Assembly: GCA_037349105.1 (NCBI GenBank)
Contig: JAYJMM010000082.1
Span: forward strand, 682,001 to 746,000
DNA length: 64,000 bases
Reading direction: 5' to 3'
Source of the DNA: Limnomonas spitsbergensis
Lineage: Eukaryota; Chlorophyta; Chlorophyceae; Chlamydomonadales
How positions within the stretch are numbered: the first letter of the stretch is position 1; every line of letters starts with the position of its first letter. Below the pieces are notes generated by a model. That model worked only from the letters and a program-made list of their open reading frames with translations. It was not told the DNA's origin and did not search any database. This document shows positions 23,111 through 35,400 of this stretch, in pieces. Position numbers and translations under genes: made by a program.

Positions 23111-23482
23111 CCAACTGGCAGCGGACGGAGGTAGCCCTGCAGCCTGGCGCAGAAGTTTGGAAACGAGTACCGGGTCAAGGTAGTAGCCAGGGGCAGGGGG
23201 CAGGGGTGTCCCGTCACTTCGTGGTTACGGGACTTGCTCTCCTGGCTAAGCACCCTGTGGGTTATTTCAAGCCTCTCTGGAGAGTGAGGACCGCTATATG
23301 GCAATTCATCACGCGCCTCGCGTAAATTTCGGCTAATAACTCGGCTCCAGAACCCATGTTTTGATCGAGCATGTGTCACCTTTCAGCCTTCGTGGGTTAA
23401 AAAAATTCAAAATGCAACACTCGGCTGCTATTCCATTCCGCATGTCGCAACAACGCTGACCACCCTTTTGTGTGTCCTTAGT
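23111..23482. other. Upstream region of the kinesin-like gene
   Basis: No gene is seen. A pyrimidine-rich acceptor-like end (CACCCTTTTGTGTGTCCTTAG, ending at 23481) sits directly before the start codon, so a 5' UTR exon further upstream is possible. Confidence 0.4.
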
Positions 23483-26400
23483 ATGGCTGGTCTAAGCAGC
23501 ATTCTGTCGACGCGGCCAGATTGGACGAGGAGTATCACCGGCATTGCGTATGACTGTATTGCTCGAATTTCAGGATCGTCAGGTGCGCCAGCTAGAGGGG
23601 AGGGCCACGTTGCAGTCGTTTAAACAGGATCTGTGGCTCCATGCCTACCTGTCTGTTGCATGTCATCTCTATACCTACCTGCCTGTCTGCCTGCCTGCCT
23701 GTTTGCCAGACTTTCTGCATGTCTGTCTACTGCCTCCCTTTCTGCCTGCATGTTCCCTATCTGTCTGCCTGCCTGCCACCCGCCTACCTGCCTGATACCT
23801 GCCTGTCTACGGGCTCCATGTCTGCCTGTCTGCTCCATTCCTGTCCGCCTGCTCCCTGTCTGTCTGTCTAATTTATACCTGTCTTCCTGCTCCCTTCTCC
23901 CTGATCCATGCCTGTCTACCTGCTCCATGTCTGCCTGCCTGCTCCATGCTCCATGTCTGCCTACCTGCTCCATGTCTGTCTGTCAGCTCCATACCTGTCT
24001 GCCTCCTTTCTTATCCCTTCCCCCTGCCTGCCTACCTGCTCCATTCCTGTCAACCTGCTCCATACCTGTCTTCCTGCTCCCTGCTCCCTGCTCCATGTCT
24101 GCCTAACTGTTCCATGTCTGTCTGCCAGCTCCATGCCTGTCTACCTGCTCCATGCTCCATGCCTGCCTTCTTGCCCCATTTTGTCTCCCTACCTGCCTGC
24201 AGCCACCAAGCCTAACATCGTCACCTCTAGGAACAGGGTTTCTCTGGTGAAGGGCGACTCTGGAGCTGCCAGAGTGTGAGTGCTGCATGCAGCCAACCAG
24301 TTACCCCATGCACATGCATTCAACCAGTCACCCCATGTGCATGCATTTAACCAGTCACCTCATGCGAATGGTGGATGTCTGCTGATGACACTGCCCTTCA
24401 CCATCCGTCCATACACCCGCCGCCCATACACCCACCGTCCATGCACCCGCCGTCCATCATCGTCCATACCCCCCCCCCCCCCCTGCCCCCGATGGCACTA
24501 CCCTTCGCCGTCCCTAGCCCCTCAGCCCCCCCTGCCCCGATGGCTCTGCCCATCACCGTCCCCGCCCCCAATGGCACTGCCCTACGCCGTCCATGTAACC
24601 CCCCCCTCCCCCCCAGGGAGGATGAGTATGATGTCAACTTTGTGTATGGGCCTGATGCCTCCAACTTCGACATCACGAAACGACACGTCGAGCCCCTGGT
24701 CAAGAAGGCGCTGGAGGGCTATAACACTTGCATCTTTGCATTTGGGGCGACGGGTGAATGAGGCGCTCACCGTTCTATCTTTTCACCAGCTTGCATGTGC
24801 TGATGTACAGCTCTGGGGCTGTATTGCCCTGTCACCCACATTGATCACACAGTGTGGCTGCGGCTGCGGCTGCTACTACCGTTACCGTGCGGGTTTAGGC
24901 AGACATGTGTGATGGTGTGTGCTGATAGAGTGATAAGGGTGGTACTGAAGATGAAGATGAAAAGTGATGGGGCGGGCAGAGATGAGTGATGGTGGACAAT
25001 AAAAAGTGGCAGGGTGGGCAGATGTGAGTCATGATGGGGGATGAAGAGTGAAATAGGGTGGGCATATGTGTGTCGTGTGGGGAATAAAGATTGATAATGT
25101 GGGTATATGTGTGCCATGGTGTTGGATAAAGAGTGATGTGGTGAGCAGGTGTACATCGTGATGGGGATAAAGAGTGATGGGGTGGGCGGATGTGTCATCA
25201 TGCGGGATAAAGAGTGTTGGGGTAGGCAAGGCAGATGGATGCTTCACCACTGCCTTGCTTATCATGCAGGCTCTGGAAAGACGTACACGGTGGAGGGCTC
25301 ACGTGCAAGGGACTCCAAGATGAGCTCGGAGGGGGACGGTATCGTGCACTGCGCCATCGATGTGCTGTTCAAGCTGCTCAACGACAAGGCCGTTTCAGTT
25401 GGTGAGAATGGCTTTGGCTGGCGGCAGTTGAGGCTGGCAGTTGAAGAGGAGTTTGAGGCTGGCTGTTAAGGCTGGCAGTTGAGGCTGGTACTTCAGACTG
25501 GAACTTGAGACTGGCAGTTGAGGTGGAGGTTGAGGCTGGCTGTTGAGGCTGGCAGTTGAGGCTGGCAGTTGAGGCTGGCAGTTGAGGCTGGCTGTTGAGG
25601 CTGGCAGTTGAGGCTGGCAGTTGAGGCTGGCAGCTGAGGCTGGTATTTGAGACTGGCAGTTGAGGCGGAGGTTGAGGCTGACTGTTGAGGCGGCAGTTGA
25701 GGTGGCAGTTGAGATTGACAGTTGAGGCGGCGGTTGAGGCTGGCAGTTGAGGCTGGCAGTTGAGGCTAGCAGTTGAGGCGGAGGTTGAGGCTGGCAGTTG
25801 AGGCGGAGGTCGAGGCTGGCAGTTGAGGCGGAGGTCGAGGCTGGCAGCTGAGGCTGGTATTTGAGACTGGCAGTTGAGGCGGCGGTTGAGGCTGACTGTT
25901 GAGGCGGCAGATGAGTCTGGCTGTTTAAACGGCAGATGAGGCAACAGTCAAGGCGGCAGTTGTGGCCGCAGTTGAGCCTGGTAGTTGAGGCTGGCAGTTG
26001 AGGCGGCAGTTGAGGCTGGTAGTTGAGGCTGGCAGTTGAGGCTGGCAGTTGAGGCTGGTAGTTGAGGTTGGCAGTTGAGGCGGCAGTTGAGACTGGCACT
26101 TGAGTCTGACGGTTGAGGCGGCAGTTGAGGCTGGCAGTTGACGCGGCAGTTGGGGCTGGCAGTTGAGGTTGCGGTTGAGGCTGGCAATTGAGGCGACAGT
26201 TGAGACTGGCATTTGAGGCGGCAGTTGAGACGGGCGGTTGAGACTGGCGGTTGAGGCTGGCAGTTGAGGCTGGCAGATGAGGCTGGCAGTTGAGGCGACA
26301 GTTGAGACTGGCGGATGAGGCGGCAGTTGAGGCTGGCAGTTGATGCGAAAAGTTGAGGCTGGCAGTTAAGGCGGCAGTTGAGGCTGGCAGTTGAGGCGGC

Positions 26401-29400
26401 AGTTGAGGCGGCGTTTGAGGCTGATAGTCGAGGCGACAGTTAGTCTGGCGGTGTAGGCGTCAGTTTAGGCTATAGTTGAGGCTGACAGTTGAGGCTGGCA
26501 GTCGAGGCGACAGTTGAGGCAGGAGTTGAGGCTGGCAGTTGAGGCAGGAGTTGAGGCTGGCAGTCAAGGCGACAGTTGAGGCAGGAGTTGAGGCTGGCAG
26601 TTGAGGCTAGTAGTCGAGGTGGCAGTTGAGGCGACATCTGAGGCTGTCAGTTGAGGCTGGCAGTTGTGGCTGGTAGTTGAGGTGGCAGTCAAGCGGCAGT
26701 TGAGGCGACATCCGAGATTCGCAGCTGGGCTGGTAGTTGAGGTGGCAGTTGAGGCTGGTAGTTGAGGTTGGTAGTGATGCCGTAGGTGTGGCTGGCAGTT
26801 GAGGCGGAGAATGATGCTGGTAGTTGAGGTGGCAGTTGAGGCTGGTAGTTGAGGTTGGTAGTGATGCCGTAGGTGTGGCTGGCAGTTGAGGCGGAGAATG
26901 ATGCTGGTAGTTGAGGTGGCATTCGAGTTTGACAGTTGAGTCTGGCAGTTGAGTCTGGCATTGCATTCTGGCATTTGAGTCTGCATGACCTTGCTCTGAA
27001 ATCTCTTTTTTCCGTGCCTATCTTTGTTCCCTCTGTGCCTTATGTCTAGGAGCCTGCGTGCTGCTTAAGCCTGTGCACTTTTCCTTCCTGCCCCCTGTGT
27101 GCTGAAGTGACAATGCCTTTCTGCTGATCAACGTGTTCTCGTTGGTGCTTCATTCAAACCTGTTGTTGTTGCTATCCCTGTTGCGGCTGTCCCTGTTGCT
27201 GTCCCTGTTGTTGCCATCCCTGTTGCTGCTAATCTGCTATCCCTGTTGCTATCCCTGTTGTTGCTATCCCTGTTGCTGTCCCTGTTGTTGCTATCCCTGC
27301 TGCTGTCCCTGTTGTTGCTATCCCTGTTGCTGATATTTATGTCTCTGTTGCGTGTTCCCAGGGGAGAAGGTGGCGCAGCAAAGGCGCATGTCGGGGGCCA
27401 AGGCCTATGACTTCTTCATCGAGAGCAGCTTCGTGGAGGTGCGCTCACATGTGTCAGTGCGTGTTTGTGTGTCCCAATGGTGGCTGGTGCTGGAGCTCAT
27501 ATTCATGTAGAGGTGCGCTCGCATGTGTGTGTGTACGTGTTTATGTGTTCAAATCATAGTTGGTGTGGGAGCTCATATTTGTGTGGAGGTGCGTTCACAA
27601 GTGTCAGTGCGTGTCTGTGTGTTCAAATGATGTTTGAAGCTGGAGCTCATATTTTTGCATGGCGGTTGAAGTGGAAGGTCATGGCCTTTTTGTTTTTGTT
27701 GTGGCTGGACGGGATGTCATGTGTGTGTGTGTGTGTGTGTGTGTATTACACATTGTGGTAAAAAACCAGGGTTTAGGGTTAAAGGTGTAGGCTAAAACTT
27801 TAACTAGGCTTGGAACAACAGGCAGGATCAGGAGGGTCGATGTCCAATGTCCCTCTTGAGCCTCATGGGCGTGATGTCTGCGTCTGGAAAAACATGTGGT
27901 GGAAATGGTTAGCGAGCAAAGGGGGAAAGGAAAAGTACGCCCCGCAGAGTGTGAGGGTTAAGAATGAAACTACGCCCCCACAGGGTTTACTGAGGGTCGA
28001 CAGTGAGGCATGGGCCGAGGCCACGTCCGCGCCATTGTCATGAGAGGGAGAGCACCCTTTGGTGTCAAGCAGGGGTCTGGCTGAATCTCCATCATGACAA
28101 CAGAGCCCTGAGACATTGAACCACAGGCCCTTCACCCTGCACAAAACCTCTCTGACAATGAAACCCAATGCCCTCGAGAGCCAGCCACCAACCTTGCACA
28201 GTTTACACGTTTGTTAAGTGTTCACACTATGACTGCATGAGCATATCCAGGCCTGTCATGATTTGTACCACAAGGGTAATCACGTCACACTTTGTTGCAT
28301 TCCACCACATCTCAATTTCCTCTATCACACATCATTTCCCCTTGTCGCACCTCATTGCCCGTCATCACACCTCATCACACTTTCCTTCAGGTGTACAACG
28401 AATCCTGCCACGATTTGTACCAGACAGGCGATGCAGTTCACTCCAACCTGCCCATCTACGAGGATGACATAGAGGGGTACCAGGTATGAATAGAGCTCAC
28501 ATGTATGAAAACGGAGGGTCATCAGGTATGAATAGGGTTCACAGGTATGAACAAGGAGGGTTGTATATCCAACGCACTCACCTATGAGGACTAAGTGAAG
28601 GAAAAGCACTGACCAGGTGTGATAGGTGTGAACAGGTAAAGCCTATGTATGAGGCTCCTAAAGCCGGTGAGGAATGTCCAATGAGGGGAAATCCTCATGC
28701 TGGTGAGGGATGTCCAATGAGGGGGAATCCCCATGCTGGTGAGGGATGCCCAATGAGGGGGAATCCTCATGCTGGTGAGGGATGTCCAATGGGGGGGAAT
28801 CCCCATGCTGGTGAGGGATGTCCAATGATGGGGAATCCCCATGCTGGTGAGGGATGTCCAATGAGGGGGAATCCTCATGCTGGTGAGGGATGTCCAATGA
28901 GGGGGAATCCCCATGCTGGTGAGGGATGCCCAATGAGGGGGAATCCTCATGCTGGTGAGGGATGTCCAATGAGGGGGAATCCCCATGCTGGTGAGGGATG
29001 CCCAATGAGGGGGAATCCCCATGCTGGTGAGGGATGCCCAATGAGGGGGAATCCCCATGTTGGTGAGGGATGCCCAATGAGGGGGAATCCTCATGCTGGT
29101 GAGGGATGCCCAATGAGGGGGAATCCTCATGCTGGTGAGGGATGCCCAATGAGGGGGAATCCTCATGCTGGTGAGGGATGCCCAATGAGGGGGAATCCTC
29201 ATGCTGGTGAGGGATCCCCAATGAGGGGGAATCCTCATGCTGGTGAGGGATGCCCAATGAGGGGGAATCCCCATGCTGGTGAGGGATGCCCAATGAGGGG
29301 GAATCCTCATGCTGGTGAGGGATGCCCAATGAGGGGGAATCCCCATGCTGGTGAGGGATGCCCAATGAGGGGGAATCCCCATGCTGGTGAGGGATGCCCA

Positions 29401-32400
29401 ATGAGGGGGAATCCCCATGCTGGTGAGGGATGCCCAATGAGGGGGAATCCCCATGCTGGTGAGGGATGCCCAATGAGGGGGAATCCTCATGCTGGTGAGG
29501 GATGCCCAATGAGGGGTATCCCCATGCTGGTGAGGGATGCCCAATGATGGGAAATCCTCATGCTGGTGAGGGATGCCCAATGAGGGGGAATCCCCATACT
29601 GGTGAGGGATGCCCAATGAGGGGGAATCCTCATGCTGGTGAGGGATGCCCAATGATGGGAAATCCCCATGCTGGTGAGGGATGCCCAATGATGGGGAATC
29701 CTCATGCTGGTGAGGGATGCCCAATGAGTGGGAATCCTCATGCTGGTGAGGGATGTCCAATGGGGGGGAATCCCCATGCTGGTGAGGGATGCCCAATGAT
29801 GGGGAATCCTCATGCTGGTGAGGGATGCCCAATGAGGGGGAATCCCCATGCTGGTGAGGGATGCCCAATGAGGGGGAATCCCCATGTGGGCTTTGTGTGG
29901 GAGTGCGTTTTGAATCCAAGGCGTAACCCCTCAACTGTTAAATATTAATCCAGCAAACCCGTTTTCCTTTTAGTCTTGAATCTAGAAGGGTGTAAGCTTC
30001 AAATGGTTCAGTTACATATACATTCATTGCCCACATTCGTTGCCTGGGACTCCACATCGCATTAAAGGTCGCACTATGCTTAATCCTTCATTCTCAACCA
30101 GGAATACCTGTTTACTTTCACCCCCTGCCTTCACGCTTGAATCTTGAAGAGTAAAAACCTGGTAGGTTCAAATCTATTAGGTTCAAATCTGCAACCCTGC
30201 GATGCCGCGGCTCTGCTCCTGCTAAATGAAACTGGGGTTTAGCCCTTCACTTTTAAGCAGTGAAACCTCTTAACCATCACTCTTGAACCTATAAGGGTTT
30301 AGTCTAGTTTCTACTTAACCAAGTCTGCAAAGGTAAAATCGTTTAGGTTGAAATCTTCAACCCGACTCCTTTTCCGCGGCTCTGCTCCCGCTGTGCAGAC
30401 AGAAAGAAAGAAAGCTACGCCCCGTGGGGGGCGTGGGAGTTCAGGGAACAGCGCAGCCTGGGCCAAAGCCACATCCGCGTCATTACTGTAATCTCCCTGC
30501 TGTGCAGATACCCAGCCTGACCTGCCGCATGGCCAAGACTCAGCAGGAGATGCGTGGTAGCTTCAACCTGGGTCGCTTGATGCGAGATATGAAGGTATGC
30601 TTGCGGTTGGTGTGGGAGGAGTGGGCGGGAGATACATAGCAGCTCTAACCTGATAGGCTGCTCCTTTCTGTTACCATTATGGGCATTGATTGTGCCGTTC
30701 GGACGAAGGATATATAATTATAGACGTGTGCGAGACGTGCGTGTGGGTCCTCTTCCGCGTGCGTGGTAGGCTAGGATGTGGCTTGTAGGAGGTCTGCTTC
30801 TTCGATGGGGCTCATGAACCCTGAACCCTGGACCCTGAACCCTGGACTCTGAACCCCGAACCCTGAACTCTGAACCCTGGACTCTGAACCCCGAACTCTG
30901 AACTCTGAATCCTGGACCCTGGACCGAAACCTTACAAAACCTGAGCCCTATTCCTTGGACCCTGAACCCTGAACTCTGTAGGCCTCAAACCCTGAACCCT
31001 TTAACCCTGAACTTTGGACCCTGAACCCTGAACACAGAAACCCAAACTCTGCAGGCCTTAGACCCTGAACCCTGCACTCTGGACCCCGAACCCTAGACCT
31101 CAAACCCTGGACTCTAACCCAACCCTGAATATTGTAGGCCTCCGACGTTGGCAGCATTCACGAACGCTCCACGGCTGTCTTCACAATCTACCTCGCCCAG
31201 TATTCACCAGCTGCCACGCTTGGGCAGGAGGACAGCGTCATGGTGCGTACAATGGGACGTGGCACCCTAACGAGCGAGCGTCCCCACAGCAGTTGGCACC
31301 CGTATCTGTCGCGGCAAGGTTATTTTAGTTTCCCTGCTGAAAATGATACGTTGGGCAAGGGGGCAGCGTCATGGTCCTTTGGAGGGCAGGTTTTTTTTGT
31401 AGAGTTTTTCAAGAGTCATATACCGTAGATTTGCTTTGCCTTCCCTCCTAATAATCCCTCATAAAAAGACAAATAAAATCTACGGTACCGAAGCGCCAGG
31501 CTGGCAGGTATTGTGAATCTGAAAATTGGATATTATTTTAAAATGTGAGTGCGCTTGAGCCCATTTGCTCACACCGGGCTCCAAGCTTGTGTGCTTCTGC
31601 CCCTCAGCTCTCCAAGCTCATGTCCGTGGGCTCTAAGTTTGTGCCTCGTATATATTTTTCGTGTCTCAGCCACATGTCAGCTACACTCCACTCAGCTGCA
31701 TGTCAGCTACACTCCACTCAGCTGCATGTCAGCTACACTCCACTCAGCTGCATGACAGCTACACTCCACTCAGCTGCATGTCAGCTACACTACGCTACAT
31801 GTCAAAACCACTGTTTGTGCGTGTTTGTGGACTTTCCCCCCAGGTGTCCAAGCTTATGTTCGTGGACATGCCCGGGGCAGAACGACTCTCCATGGACCCC
31901 GAGCTGCTCAGGCTGCGCGAGGGGCAGGTGTGGTCCCAGGGGGGTTGAAAAGAGATGGTGCACTACCACAGCTGTTTGATCATGCTTCGGTCTCGGTGGG
32001 GGCAGGGATCATCACCTCGGCCTACAGCCTCCGCCAGGGCTAGGATAATTACCTCCGCCTGCGGCCTCGGTGATTATTCCCAGCCCTGACCTCGACCTCA
32101 GCATTATAAACGACTGACAGATTCGGGCAGTCCATTAATCCACACTTTCATGGCAGGTGGTGCCACAGGGTGGCATGGTGCCTGCAGGTTTGAGGAGTAA
32201 GGATTTGTATTTCACCGTTGACTTCTCAGGGCATGGAGGGGATTTCATTGTTTGTGAACGGGTAGATAGTGCCAGATAACCCCAAACCCTAAAATCCTAA
32301 CTTAGCACTGTGTGTATAGCGGTAAATAGTGTCAGATAACCCCAAACCCTAAAATCCTAACTTAGCACTGTGTGTATAGCGGTAGATAGTGCCAGATAAC

Positions 32401-35400
32401 CCCAAACCCTAAAATCCTAACTTAACACTGTTTGTATCGCGGTAAATAGTGCCAGATAACCCCAAACTAAAAACCCTTAACCCTTGACCCTAAATTCCCG
32501 CTGTTTGCTAAGGGGTAGATAGTGCCAGATAACCCTTAACCCTACAACCCCAACCCCTAAATTCCCACAGTTTGTTTAGGGGTAGATTGTTCCAGATAAG
32601 ATATAAGGGGTACATGGTCGGTGCCTGAGAGCCGTAGGGCAGCCGCGGGCTGGATGGAGCCGTGGTGTACAGTCCACCCCTGTTTACCGGTATTCAAAGG
32701 TTTTAAATGCAATTTCATTCCGCCATGACTCTTTTTGAGGGACTTTCTTAAAGCAATGTTTTACCATGAAGCAGAGGCAAAGCCTCGGTAGAGAGGTTGC
32801 GGGGGTGCGCCCGTTTGTGCACTGTTCGTTTCAGAGGGCATGGAGCAAGCTTTTAGCTGCACCTGCGCATGGTGAGGGATGGGATAGCATGACGAGCTAA
32901 AATTCTGAGCCTGAGCAATCTGTCACACCACCCCGATCTCCCTCGTTAGACGTGTCCCCGCACTCCCCTCCATAGCAGAGCTCCACTCCCTTGTTTGACG
33001 CCTCCCCGCATAACTACATTACATATCTCTACTTCCTCATGTTTAGAACGGCGCATACCCTAATGTACCGTCCCCCCGCACTCCCCCCCCATAACAGAGC
33101 TCCACTCCCCCCCCTAGTGGTGCAGGTGCTGAACAAGGGCCTGCTGAGCTTTGCTTCCACGCTGGCGTCGCTGGCCAGGGATGGCAGCTCGCAATTTGTG
33201 AACTATGAGGAGTGTGTCCTGACAAAGCTGCTGGCAGGTCAGTAGGCTCATGATTATTTATGAACCATTTTGTACCATTTTTTAATCATTTATCTTAAAA
33301 CCATTAATTATGAACCATTTATTTTGTAATAATGTTTTCTTGCAATTGATGTTCAATGACCATGCGAGGCGTTGTGAGCTATGAGTATTGTTTGATGGCC
33401 AAGCTGCTGGCAAGTCAGTAAGCAGGCTCGTCATTTATGCTTAAATCATTTACCTGGTATTCGAACATTTCTTCCTTTCTGTTTATGGGTATTTTCATGT
33501 TTCTCTCTTTTTTTGACAATGCGGGGGGATTTTTGCTGGCCGAGGATTTTTGGGCTGAACAAGCTTCTGGCAAGTCAGTAGGCTTATCATTTATTTGTGA
33601 ACATTTTTTATGAATAATTTACTTTAAACAGCTCACATTTGCCTGTCAGGGACGGAGTTACCAGAGCTGTGCACCCGGCCCCTTCCCCGCCTTCTTAACC
33701 TTCAGGAAACTTTGTAGTCCTTTCCTTTCTTTACCAGAGCTACGTGCCCCACCCCTTCCCGGCCTTCCCGGCCTGTTGAAAGCTTTGTTATTCTTTCCTT
33801 TATTTACCAGAGCTACGCGACCGGCAATCACCCGGCCCCGTCCTTCCTGACGTTCGGGTGGGGTGGGGGGGGTTACCACGAATGGGGCCTCTGGACAGAG
33901 GCCTGCATGTAGCTGACATGTAGCTGAGACATGGAAAATAAACGCTGCTGCCCTCCACCCCGCCTCCCGTGCGCTGCGCAGACGCTCTGGGGGGGAACTG
34001 CATGGTGCTGCTGATCGCCACTCTAAGGCAAGGCAGCACGCCCCAGCTGTGGCAGGACACCAGCACCACGCTACAACACCTGATGCAGGGCAAGAAGGCA
34101 AAGACGTACCCGGTCATTAACCACGGCAGGTGAGAGAGTAGGGAGGTGTGTGTGCATGGTGTGTAAGATGCATATTGTGCATGGGGGGGTGAATGGTGTG
34201 CATGGGGTGGTGTGCATGGGGTGGGGGGGGGGGATGCATAGGGTGGGTGCATGGGGGGTGCATGGGGTGGGGTGCATGGGTGTGTCCAGGGGGGGTTCGT
34301 GGTGTGTGCGGGGGGGTGCATGTGTGCACGGGTGGGGAGCATGGCGGGGTGGGGGGCAAAGGGCTGTGAGCATTAGTTGAAAGCAGGGAGCAGGAAGGAA
34401 CTGACGGCGGAAAAGTAAATTAAAATTGCCCGTGAGCAACGGATACAAATAACTGACTGTGAGCAGGGGTTATAAGAAACTGCCTGTGAGCAACAGATAG
34501 AAGCTGGGGGCAGGGAGTAACGGTGAGCGCTGATGTGGCATTCATCGCGTGCGCCTGTGCTGTCATCTTTCTTACGGGCCCACCCGCCGGCCCACCCAAT
34601 AACAGACACTGCAGGTCGCGGTAGTGTGTCATTTCCAGGATGGACACAGTTCAGGGAGGGAACATAAATAAATAAGTAATACACCCTGAGGCGTGGATTG
34701 AGGAAGCCACCCGTTTGGCCATAGCACTAGGTGAGCTACTACAAGGGAGGGAACATCGTAGTCTTTTAGGGCTCAGTGTCCACGGCTTAAAGATAAAATA
34801 CATCGAGACACTTCCTCCTCTCAGCCAATCCCCAGCTCTCCTCCTCTCAGCCAATCCCCAGCTCTCCTCCTCTCAGCCCTCATGTCAACACTTAGGTCTG
34901 TACGTCGTGCGGAAAGGTTCACCCAATAACAGATACTGCAGGTCGCGGTGGTGTGTCACAGATGGCTCGCTCCCGCTTGCAAAGATACTAGTAGGGCAGT
35001 GTTTGTGGCAGGGACATGTAGGCGGCAGGGAAGTAGGGAGAGCGGACAAGCACGTCGTAGTCGGTGCGCATCCAGGAACCCCTGGGAAGCCTCCACTGGG
35101 CCGGCCTTTGAGGGACCAACCTTGACCGGCGACAATATAAATGCTTTGTCCCGTCAAGAATTTGCTTGTGTGCGTGTGGCATGTGTGTATTTGTGAATGT
35201 GAGAAAGAAAGAGCGAGATTGTGTTTGTGTGTTGCACTGAATCACCCCACTCTGACCTGCCCCTGGATCTAGATCTCGCGGGTTGCTCCAAATGCTCCGT
35301 CGTCGCATGCTGGCCATTCTTGAGGACCGCGAGACTCTGCGTGAACAACTCCACGAGGTGCCCGCCGACGGAGACCCCAACGCCATGGCCATCAGCATAG

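Noticed and set aside
23641..24279. Cys/Pro/Leu-rich open frames upstream of exon 2
   Set aside because: CTGCCTGTCTGC low-complexity intron; only the last part (from 24203) is coding and it is taken into exon 2.
25395..26986. Minus-strand frames reading PQLPASTASLNCQ repeats
   Set aside because: Artefact of the 13-bp intron repeat; 39 bp equals 13 codons, giving periodic pseudo-protein.
28676..29886. CRISPR-like array of 36-bp repeats (also the 35-bp array at 40605 and the 33-bp array at 48285)
   Set aside because: Units are contiguous with no unique spacers, there are no cas genes, and the context is eukaryotic introns.
28591..29934. Open frames of 447 and 300 codons on opposite strands
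   Set aside because: Both are products of a 36-bp tandem repeat lying between two in-phase kinesin exons; no independent coding signal.
30150..30200. Possible tRNA T-arm (GGTTCAAATC twice)
   Set aside because: No matching acceptor, D- or anticodon arms; the motif is repeated within a short local repeat.
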